A stretch of 10,639 nucleotides of DNA from an uncultured Neisseriaceae bacterium (GTDB taxonomy: Bacteria > Pseudomonadota > Gammaproteobacteria > Burkholderiales > UBA11063): contig CALFYC010000107.1 in assembly GCA_937952895.1 (NCBI GenBank), positions 1-10,639 on the forward strand, given 5' to 3'. Of this stretch, positions 6,400 to 10,639 are shown one piece after another. The stretch's first letter is position 1; every line of letters begins with the position of its first letter. The notes under the pieces are model-generated. The model did not search any database. It was given only the letters and a program-made list of their open reading frames with translations, and was not told the DNA's origin. A program made the position numbers and the translations under genes.

Positions 6400-7255
6400 C
6401 CGGTTTATTTAGAAAAGCTTGCATTGCTTTTTCACGTTCATTTTTTATTTGTGATTGGTCTGAGTATTTTTCTAATTGCTTTTTAGCTTGGTGGTGATCG
6501 AGCATTCTGTTTGGGTTATTTAATTCAACCCGAATTTTATCTAGTTGCGATACCAATAATCCGAATGGGTGTTTTTGCTGAATATGCCATGGATCGTTGT
6601 AGTTTAAATAATTCGCTGATAGCTCTAGTGCCTCTTGACCAACTCGGGTGATTAAAGTTTTTACAAGTGAATTTTCTTTTGCTGCCCATGTTGGTTTTAC
6701 TCCGTAGCGATTTTGATAACCGGAAATATAATTTTCTCGAATTGCCTTGGCAAGCATTTTATTTTCTTCGCTCTGCGTTTCTTTTTTCTTGACCGTATTT
6801 GTCAATTCTGAATTTAATTGTGGTGTGTCAAAATCTTCGCTAGAAGGTTTTGTGGAAGTATTTAATTTAATTTTATTTTCTTTTATTTTATTTCCTTTAA
6901 TAGGAAAATTTGAGGTATTTTTGGGTTGATACAACCCTAGATATTTCGGAAGGTTAGGAATCAGAATCTCTACTTTACTAGAAGTCATAAAGTAGTGGCA
7001 AAGTAGTGACGACTGTATGGCCAGTAGGTGGTGACCTAGTCGTGAGTTAGTCACCAGTAGTTCAGCACACAAAGTTCGGCGGTGGAAAATGAACTTTTCT
7101 GGCATTGAGTCAATGGCTTGCTCTGCGCATAATTCGAGTAATCTGAAGTAGTGAAAATATGCTTGTTTGCCATGCGTTGAAATTAAATCAACGATTTTAT
7201 CATCCTTGCTGGCATAAATAGAATGCCTAAAATAGTTCTTTTTTCCCAAACTCAT
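6380..7255 (-). CDS. Replisome organizer / O-like replication initiator, 291 aa
   Basis: The N-terminal domain (about 5-100) begins KKNYFRHSIYASKDDKIVDLI and has the character of the Lin1244/Lin1753-type (DUF4373) winged-helix domain of phage replisome organizers, which binds origin repeats. A low-complexity Lys/Asn/Ser/Thr-rich linker follows (about 110-168, with NKIKENKIK at 122-130). The C-terminal helical domain (170-245), with RYGVKPTW and FGLLVSQLDKI, would contact the loader or helicase. The gene overlaps the helix-turn-helix gene upstream by 29 bases and the loader downstream by 20, so all three are co-transcribed. The DNA encoding residues 64-96 is full of short repeats and the linker DNA is very AT-rich, as expected if the origin lies within the gene. 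Exact family membership should be tested by profile search. Confidence 0.7.
   Translation of the reverse strand: MSLGKKNYFRHSIYASKDDKIVDLISTHGKQAYFHYFRLLELCAEQAIDSMPEKFIFHRRTLCAELLVTNSRLGHHLLAIQSSLLCHYFMTSSKVEILIPNLPKYLGLYQPKNTSNFPIKGNKIKENKIKLNTSTKPSSEDFDTPQLNSELTNTVKKKETQSEENKMLAKAIRENYISGYQNRYGVKPTWAAKENSLVKTLITRVGQEALELSANYLNYNDPWHIQQKHPFGLLVSQLDKIRVELNNPNRMLDHHQAKKQLEKYSDQSQIKNEREKAMQAFLNKPDEIEND
6845..7065. other. Candidate replication origin inside the initiator gene
   Basis: A repeat cluster at 6970-7065 includes AAAGTAGTGGC and AAAGTAGTGAC in tandem at 11-base spacing (6989-7010). Two further TAGT-containing 11-mers lie in the same phase (7033-7054). An 8-base inverted repeat CTACTTTA/TAAAGTAG (6970-6977/6988-6995) and a 7-base inverted repeat TGGTGAC/GTCACCA (7029-7056) are also present. 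AAGTAGTGA recurs at 7147. Beside the cluster, 6845-6930 is almost pure A/T. Iterons next to an AT-rich unwinding region within an O-type gene is the lambda ori plan. Confidence 0.4.
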
Positions 7256-7457
7256 TTGATGCCTTTTGGTTATTTATGTATTCCAAGAATGCCCTTTTTG
7301 TTACCAGGTAATTTGATCCGGCCCTAAAGTGTGGCATGCCTTGTTTTTTAAATAGATTTACTACTGTAGGGCGAGATATTTTTAATATCTCAACTAGGTT
7401 TGTAACAGTCATTATTTCTTCGTATTTATCAAGGTCTTGTATTGAAAATAATTGCAT
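7227..7457 (-). CDS. Excisionase/MerR-like helix-turn-helix protein (HTH_17 type), 76 aa
   Basis: A small DNA-binding protein. MTVTNLVEILKISRPTVVNL (16-35) forms the helix-turn-helix, and PHFRAGSNYLVTKRAFLEYI (42-61) the wing and third helix; this is the HTH_17 pattern found in excisionases and small phage regulators. An AAGGAAAA ribosome site lies just before the ATG at 7457. It is the first gene of the minus-strand replication block, adjoining a divergent control region with palindromes that it might bind. With no integrase in the window, a recombination-directionality role cannot be argued; a transcription or replication regulator is as likely. Confidence 0.75.
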   Translation of the reverse strand: MQLFSIQDLDKYEEIMTVTNLVEILKISRPTVVNLFKKQGMPHFRAGSNYLVTKRAFLEYINNQKASNEFGKKELF

Positions 7458-7494
7458 TAATTTTCCTTTTTTTAATTTACATATACTTTGTATT

Positions 7495-7521
7495 ATTATA
7501 ACAATTAGTTCTAATTATCAA
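7495..7521 (-). promoter_or_regulatory. Possible minus-strand promoter
   Basis: On the minus strand a perfect -10 hexamer TATAAT (7500-7495) is preceded by TTGATA (7521-7516) with a 15-base spacer, shorter than the ideal 17. It would drive the helix-turn-helix, initiator and loader genes. The -35 lies within the palindromes described separately, so repression by a bound protein would be expected. Confidence 0.35.
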
Positions 7522-7526
7522 TAATT
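7503..7526. promoter_or_regulatory. Two overlapping palindromes, candidate operators
   Basis: AATTAGTTCTAATT (7503-7516) and AATTATCAATAATT (7513-7526) are each perfect 6-2-6 inverted repeats sharing the form AATTAN4TAATT (half-site AATTA). Their starts are 10 bases apart, one helical turn. They lie in the only divergent intergenic region, over the presumed promoters of both the minus replication block and the plus early operon. Low sequence complexity weakens the case. Confidence 0.4.
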
Positions 7527-7539
7527 AAAAGTGGGCACA

Positions 7540-7737
7540 ATGAGAGAATTAAATTCAAAAGAAATTACTCGAGTTATTAAAACTATTGCTAGTTGCAAGA
7601 CGACAGATCACTACACTTCCACTTTTAATTGGATTAAAAATATTGAAAAGAATTATGAGATAAAAGATGAGCATAAGAAATTAATTATGGAATCAATTTT
7701 TATACAAAATAATAATATTAAACTTACAAATAAATAA
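7540..7737 (+). CDS. Small unknown protein, 65 aa, first gene of the rightward operon
   Basis: A small, mostly helical, basic protein (RELNSKEITRVIKTIASCK at the start; a WIKNIEKNYEIKDEHKK segment in the middle) with no domain I recognise. I prefer the ATG at 7540 over GTG at 7531: the AGTGGG before the ATG can serve as a ribosome site, whereas only A/T precedes the GTG. It is separated by 10 bases from the recombination ATPase and lies first after the divergent control region, where phages often place small regulators or host-takeover proteins. No signal peptide or membrane segment is seen. Confidence 0.6.
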   Translation: MRELNSKEITRVIKTIASCKTTDHYTSTFNWIKNIEKNYEIKDEHKKLIMESIFIQNNNIKLTNK

Positions 7738-7747
7738 AGGGATAATT

Positions 7748-8425
7748 ATGGATATTCAAAAAACAAACGAATTAGAATTTCATCATATTTTTGCAATTAT
7801 TGTTGGATCATCTGGTAGTGGAAAAACAACATTAGCTGGAACACTTCCCGACAATGAGACATTAATTATAAGTGCAGAGTCAGGATTGTTATCATTAAGG
7901 AGAAAAGAAATTGATTTTGTAAAGGTTAAATCATTTGATGATTTGATTTCCATTTTTAATAAGCTTAAAAACGGAATGAAATATAAGCATATTTTTATAG
8001 ATTCAATAACTGAGATTGGAGAAATAGTTTTTTCTCACTACAAGCCACAATTTGATAAAAGTAAAAACTTTGCTTTATATGAAGCGTACTCTGAAACAAT
8101 GACAAGATTACTTAAGTCCCTAAGAGATATGGATAAATATAATATATGGTTAACGTGTCTTGATAAACTAGGCGATAAAGACGGAAGTGATACTGTAACA
8201 TTGGATTTGGTTCAAAAGTCATTGTCTAAAAAAATTGTTTCTTTTTTTGATGAAGTTTTTTATTTAACATCAATAGATAAAGATGGTGAGAAAAAAAGAT
8301 TCATATCAACAGACAATACCTATATAGATTTTGCAAAAGATAGATCTGGAGCTCTTGATAAATTCGAGAAACCAGATTTAGGTTTAATAACGAATAAGAT
8401 TTTTAACTCAAAACAAGAGGGGTAA
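7748..8425 (+). CDS. Sak4-like / AAA_24 recombination ATPase, 225 aa
   Basis: A RecA-fold NTPase of the phage Sak4 (AAA_24) group, which promotes single-strand annealing together with an SSB. Walker A is GSSGSGKTT (20-28, Lys26). Walker B is HIFIDS (81-86, Asp85) followed by ITEIGE. The C-terminal AKDRSGALDKFEKPDL (196-211) matches the K-x-R-[ST]-G-x-L-x-x-[FY]-E-x-x-DL tail typical of Sak4-type phage proteins. AGGGAT before the ATG is a good ribosome site. The next gene, 2 bases downstream, is an SSB-like DUF669 protein, the classic partner. Length fits the family. In the infected cell it would act in DNA repair, recombination and replication of phage DNA, with the resolvase RusA encoded on the other side of the replication block. 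Confidence 0.85.
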   Translation: MDIQKTNELEFHHIFAIIVGSSGSGKTTLAGTLPDNETLIISAESGLLSLRRKEIDFVKVKSFDDLISIFNKLKNGMKYKHIFIDSITEIGEIVFSHYKPQFDKSKNFALYEAYSETMTRLLKSLRDMDKYNIWLTCLDKLGDKDGSDTVTLDLVQKSLSKKIVSFFDEVFYLTSIDKDGEKKRFISTDNTYIDFAKDRSGALDKFEKPDLGLITNKIFNSKQEG

Positions 8426-8427
8426 TT

Positions 8428-8874
8428 GTGGATTTTTCAGGGCTAATTAAAGATGTGAAAGAAGAGGTTGGGTTTGGTTTGTTGCCAAACGGAGAATACG
8501 AAGTGGTTGTTGAATCGGTTGATTTAAAACAAAGCTCTAGTGGCGGCAAATATTTAAACTTTAAATTAAAAGTTTTATCTGGTGAATATTCAAAAAGAGT
8601 TTTGTTTGATTCAGTTAATGTTTTTGTTCCATCATCTGACCAAGCAACAAACATTGGTTTGGCAAGGCTTAAAAGAATTTCTAACTTAACAGGTGTTATG
8701 CAAACAGAATTAATGGTTGGCAAAAGATTGTTAGTGGATGTTTCATTTAGAAAAGATTCTCAATATGGAGATAAAAATTATATTAAACAATACATTGAGG
8801 GGTTGTCGGTTAATCAATCAAAGGAAAATTTTTCCTCAAAGGCATCAATTACAATTGAAGACATTCCTTTCTAG
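8428..8874 (+). CDS. DUF669-family SSB-like protein, 148 aa
   Basis: An OB-fold-like single-strand DNA-binding protein of the phage DUF669 type, encoded directly after Sak4. The N-terminal LPNGEYEVVVESVDLKQSSS (19-38) followed by GGKYLNFKLKVLSGEY (39-54) and a strand with F-D-S-V-N-V is characteristic of the family; the middle (75-105) carries LARLKRISNLTGV. The last residues are IEDIPF (143-148), nearly the acidic Asp-Asp-x-x-Pro-Phe tip by which bacterial SSB recruits partner proteins. The GTG at 8428 has a strong AGAGGGG site about 6 bases upstream and lies 2 bases after the previous stop. Its role is to coat single-stranded DNA and present it to Sak4 or the replication machinery. Confidence 0.8.
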   Translation: MDFSGLIKDVKEEVGFGLLPNGEYEVVVESVDLKQSSSGGKYLNFKLKVLSGEYSKRVLFDSVNVFVPSSDQATNIGLARLKRISNLTGVMQTELMVGKRLLVDVSFRKDSQYGDKNYIKQYIEGLSVNQSKENFSSKASITIEDIPF

Positions 8875-8883
8875 GGTAATTAT

Positions 8884-9102
8884 ATGGCCAGACAAATGCA
8901 GCTTGGTGGATCATACATGCATATTGAAAGGATAATTTCAAGTATGGAGTGTGACGGTTACAGTATAAAAGATTGTGGGCACAAGATTACTGCACAGAAA
9001 GATGATATAAGATTTTTTGCTTATAAGAAAAACGGTGGCATTAAAGATGCGCTATCGTGTATTGCTTATGAGTATGAAGAAATGAAAAGGATAGAAAAAT
9101 GA
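8884..9102 (+). CDS. Small unknown protein, 72 aa
   Basis: No recognised domain. The sequence has a short basic start, an IIERII-like helix, two Cys (about residues 23 and 31) and a C-terminal helix with EYEEMKRIEK. Two starts are possible: ATG 8884, with AGGG upstream, and ATG 8917, with a GGTGGA site about 6 bases upstream; the second would give 61 residues. The stop overlaps the next start as ATGA. Its position in the early operon, after the recombination genes, suggests an accessory early function, not more. Confidence 0.55.
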   Translation: MARQMQLGGSYMHIERIISSMECDGYSIKDCGHKITAQKDDIRFFAYKKNGGIKDALSCIAYEYEEMKRIEK

Positions 9103-9296
9103 AAAATAAAATTTCAAAAGTTTATTTATCAAAAGATGGTTGTGGGTTGGTTATAGTGGATGCAGATATTGGTTGGTGGGGTATGGTACTAGAGACAGAG
9201 GCGAGTGATCCTTGCTTTTTAAACAAATACGCTCCTGATGATACCTCAACAACTATTGAAATTTTATTAACATGGATATGCTTAGGAGAGTTATGA
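9099..9296 (+). CDS. Small unknown protein, 65 aa
   Basis: A short protein with a Trp-rich centre (DIGWWGMVLE, about 24-33), an acidic middle and a hydrophobic C-terminus (IEILLTWICLGEL) that could be a helix. ATGA overlaps connect it both to the preceding gene and to the next one, so its translation appears coupled to both. No family recognised, and no signal peptide or clear transmembrane segment. Confidence 0.55.
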   Translation: MKNKISKVYLSKDGCGLVIVDADIGWWGMVLETEASDPCFLNKYAPDDTSTTIEILLTWICLGEL

Positions 9297-9679
9297 AATC
9301 ACGGAAGGAATGCTATCAAGCGTTGTTGGATGGGAAGACATTAAAGGGAAAAGTTGGAGTATATGCTAAAATAGACAGTGGTGCGCTAATTCAATCTAGT
9401 GATCTAAAAATATGGGTACAAAGCACTCTTCTTTTTAAGCACCCAGGAGATTGGTCAATCTACGAAGAACCGCCAAAGCCAAAATACGAAGTACTGTATA
9501 AATGCTTAGGGGAAACTGGCTGTATTAGATATTGCTTTGATTCAAAAAAAGCACCCGATTTTGACTGCAAGAGAAAATTGGAATTAATAGAAGAAATAAC
9601 CATGGTAAAAAACGGAGATAAACTACTCCTCAACATGGAAACATGGGAAGTGTGCAAGTATGATGAAGGGTTGTTGTGA
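9293..9679 (+). CDS. Phage early-region protein of unknown function, 128 aa
   Basis: I place the start at ATG 9293 (upstream open frame begins at 9272) because AGGAG lies at about 9283-9287 and the ATG overlaps the previous TGA. The N-terminus MKSRKECYQALLDGKTL and the later WSIYEEPPKPKYEVLYKCL resemble a widespread type of small phage protein with a YEEP-like segment followed by a second small domain; none has an established role that I know. Four Cys lie in 75-100 (numbered from this start), spaced KCLGETGC and YCFDSKKAPDFDC, so a metal site or disulfides are conceivable. It ends in a GTGA overlap with the repressor-like gene. It probably acts as an early accessory protein. Confidence 0.6.
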   Translation: MKSRKECYQALLDGKTLKGKVGVYAKIDSGALIQSSDLKIWVQSTLLFKHPGDWSIYEEPPKPKYEVLYKCLGETGCIRYCFDSKKAPDFDCKRKLELIEEITMVKNGDKLLLNMETWEVCKYDEGLL

Positions 9680-9927
9680 TCGGTAAGGCGGTGCCAAAGT
9701 ATAGCATCTTTATAAAATTTTGCAGGTGCTTAAAGGGATATAGTAGAGAAAAACTTGCTTCCGCTGTCGGAATAACAAGAGTCTCTATTTCTAATTATGA
9801 GAAGGGAGAGCATGAGCCATCATTAATTACTTTTGAAAAAATTTTAATTGAGCTTGGCTTCAACATTACTGATTATTACCATTTTGATGCGAAAAGAATG
9901 ACTGAATTATTTAACAAGGATGAGTAA
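9676..9927 (+). CDS. Cro/CI-type (XRE) helix-turn-helix regulator, 83 aa
   Basis: A small transcription regulator. The HTH_3 fold is clear: GYSREKLASAVGITRVSISNYEKG (21-44) contains the two core helices, with SISNYE as the recognition helix, and EHEPSLITFEKILIELGF (45-62) the closing helices. The GTG start overlaps the preceding TGA (GTGA); a GAAGGG site lies at 9665-9670. It is small, with no C-terminal dimerization or cleavage domain, so it resembles Cro or a plasmid/phage control protein more than a full CI repressor. It sits inside the early operon rather than next to the divergent palindromes, so its target is unknown, although those palindromes are candidates. Confidence 0.8.
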   Translation: MIGKAVPKYSIFIKFCRCLKGYSREKLASAVGITRVSISNYEKGEHEPSLITFEKILIELGFNITDYYHFDAKRMTELFNKDE

Positions 9928-10074
9928 ATGAAAACAATCTTATGGACGATCTACGGTGTTATGACAGGCATTCTATGGCTAATTGCTTATGTGTTTGAGG
10001 CGATATTTATTATGGTGGCGGATATTTTTGGTGAGATGAAAGAATATTTTAACAAAAAAGGGGATTTAAAATGA
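9928..10074 (+). CDS. Small membrane protein, 48 aa
   Basis: A short gene that automatic callers may omit. ATG at 9928 directly abuts the previous stop, AAGGATGAG upstream gives a ribosome site, and its TGA overlaps the next ATG (ATGA). The protein starts MKTILWTIYGVMTGILWL and stays hydrophobic to about residue 34, giving one long or two short membrane-spanning helices, followed by a charged tail (GEMKEYFNKKGDLK). Such small early membrane proteins can act as antiholins, exclusion proteins or host-membrane modifiers. None can be chosen from the sequence alone. Confidence 0.65.
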   Translation: MKTILWTIYGVMTGILWLIAYVFEAIFIMVADIFGEMKEYFNKKGDLK

Positions 10075-10442
10075 GTCAAGAAAAGATTGAGACAATTATG
10101 ATTAACAATGTTGAGTATGTACGCAAAGATAGCTTAAGTGCCCAAGCAAAAGACTTGAATGGGATGAAGGCGGTTATCGTTAGAACATACTCCGCTGGTG
10201 TTTTTTATGGCTACTTAGAATCTCAAGTCGGCCAAGAGGTAGTCTTGAAAAATGCTAGAAGAATGTGGCAATGGTACGGAGCTAGTTTAAGTGAATGTGC
10301 GCAATCAGGCACACCCGATCAAACTAAGTGTAAATTCCCAGAAGCAGTTGATACGGTTAAATTATTAAATGCAATTGAAATTTTAGATTTAACTCAAAAA
10401 GCCAAAGATAGTTTGGATGGAGTTAAAGTATGGAAGGCCTAA
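10071..10442 (+). CDS. DUF6948-like phage protein, 123 aa
   Basis: A conserved phage protein of unknown function. The central NGMKAVIVRTYSAGVFYGYLES (30-51) and VVLKNARRMWQWYGASLSECA (57-77), followed by KCKFPEAVDTVKLLNAIEILDLT (87-109), are the signature of the family I know as DUF6948; it occurs in early regions of diverse phages. Length fits the family. The ATG overlaps the previous TGA as ATGA, with an AAAGGGGA site upstream. The next gene, the Gly-X repeat gene, starts 13 bases before this one's stop, so they are linked. Proteins of this group commonly lie beside a similar low-complexity repeat gene, from memory, which suggests a functional link. Confidence 0.65.
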   Translation: MSQEKIETIMINNVEYVRKDSLSAQAKDLNGMKAVIVRTYSAGVFYGYLESQVGQEVVLKNARRMWQWYGASLSECAQSGTPDQTKCKFPEAVDTVKLLNAIEILDLTQKAKDSLDGVKVWKA

Positions 10443-10639
10443 AGATTAATAATGGCTCTGGCTATGGCGATGGCTCTGGCTATGGCGATGGCGATGGCTA
10501 TGGCTCTGGCGATGGCTCTGGCTCTGGCTATGGCGATGGCTCTGGCTCTGGCTCTGGCTATGGCGATGGCGATGGCGATGGCGATGGCTCTGGCTCTGGC
10601 TATGGCGATGGCGATGGCGATGGCGATGGCTATGGCTCT
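10430..10639 (+). CDS. Gly-X repeat protein (X = Ser, Tyr, Asp), partial at window end
   Basis: The frame is supported by GGAG at 10419-10422 exactly 7 bases before the ATG and by the 13-base overlap with the previous gene. After an eight-residue leader (MEGLKINN) the protein is strictly alternating Gly-X: 31 units to the window edge, with X being Asp 13 times, Ser 11 times, Tyr 7 times. Every Gly is GGC, every Asp GAT, every Ser TCT, every Tyr TAT. The alternation recalls silk fibroin (Gly-Ala, Gly-Ser, Gly-Tyr), in which Gly side chains face one side of a beta sheet, but no Ala is present and Asp is abundant. It lacks the GGxGxDxUx pattern of RTX repeats. Function is not known; a structural, aggregating or Ca-binding role is speculation. 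The gene continues beyond the window. Confidence 0.75.
   Translation, partial: MEGLKINNGSGYGDGSGYGDGDGYGSGDGSGSGYGDGSGSGSGYGDGDGDGDGSGSGYGDGDGDGDGYGS
10454..10639 (+). repeat. Hexamer repeat tract, GGC-NNT units, at least 31 copies
   Basis: Units GGCTCT, GGCTAT and GGCGAT follow each other without interruption; only the first two bases of the second codon vary. G+C of this tract is 63% by direct count (117 of 186), far above the surrounding AT-rich DNA. All three plus-strand frames stay open through it. The pattern suits growth and shrinkage by slippage or recombination. Confidence 0.95.

Noticed and set aside
7531..7539. GTG at 7531 as start of the first rightward gene
   Set aside because: Only A/T lies in the ribosome-site position; ATG 7540 has AGTGGG before it.
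10454..10639. CRISPR array or RTX calcium-binding repeats
   Set aside because: Units are contiguous hexamers with no spacers, so it is not a CRISPR. The protein lacks the GGxGxDxUx nonapeptide, so it is not RTX.
10452..10639. Alternative open frames through the hexamer tract, such as an Ala-Met/Leu alternating frame from ATG 10452
   Set aside because: All plus-strand frames are open because of the repeat itself. Only the frame from 10430 has a ribosome site and gene coupling.
1..10639. tRNA genes, insertion sequences or attachment sites
   Set aside because: I saw no cloverleaf-like sequence, transposase, terminal inverted repeats or integrase-associated direct repeats.

Overview
The window reads as part of a tailed double-stranded DNA phage (or prophage) genome with a strongly AT-rich base composition. 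A Gram-negative host is likely: there is an M15-type endolysin without a signal peptide, and there are two small lipoproteins whose residue after the lipobox Cys is Asn or Ala rather than Asp, which suggests outer-membrane sorting. No integrase, terminase, portal or capsid gene is present, so neither lifestyle nor host species can be read from this piece.

Left arm (about 1-4729, + strand): four small genes (a membrane-anchored coiled-coil protein, two short helical proteins, and a lipoprotein whose start is embedded out of frame in the gene before it) precede a long tail/baseplate-type structural gene, two smaller beta-rich structural genes and a Zn-dependent M15 peptidase endolysin. This looks like the end of the late tail plus lysis module. 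A strong RNA hairpin sits just in front of the long tail gene.

Middle (4726-7457, - strand): a RusA-family Holliday junction resolvase follows a lipoprotein carrying a complete HExxHxxGxxH zinc-protease motif. Upstream of these, behind a clear minus-strand intrinsic terminator (5812-5845), lie a helicase-loader-like protein with a Cys cluster, a replisome-organizer (phage O-like) initiator, and a small excisionase-type helix-turn-helix protein. The initiator gene contains an iteron-like repeat cluster next to an AT-rich stretch, an arrangement like lambda ori. Late genes and this block converge at 4726-4729, where the two stop codons overlap.

Right arm (7540-10639, + strand): across a divergent control region with two overlapping palindromes (7503-7526) begins an early operon: a small unknown protein, a Sak4/AAA_24 recombination ATPase, a DUF669 SSB-like protein ending in an SSB-type acidic tip, three small unknown proteins, a Cro/CI-type repressor-like protein, a 48-residue membrane protein, a DUF6948-like protein, and finally a gene made almost wholly of alternating Gly-X (X = Ser, Tyr, Asp) that runs off the window. 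From 8884 onward nearly every start overlaps or abuts the preceding stop, suggesting translational coupling.

Together the middle and right arms would load a host helicase at the origin (initiator plus loader), anneal or recombine DNA (Sak4 plus SSB-like protein) and resolve branched DNA (RusA). The left arm finishes the tail and lyses the cell. The least explained parts are the Gly-X repeat gene, the lipoprotein metalloprotease and the repeat cluster in the initiator gene.
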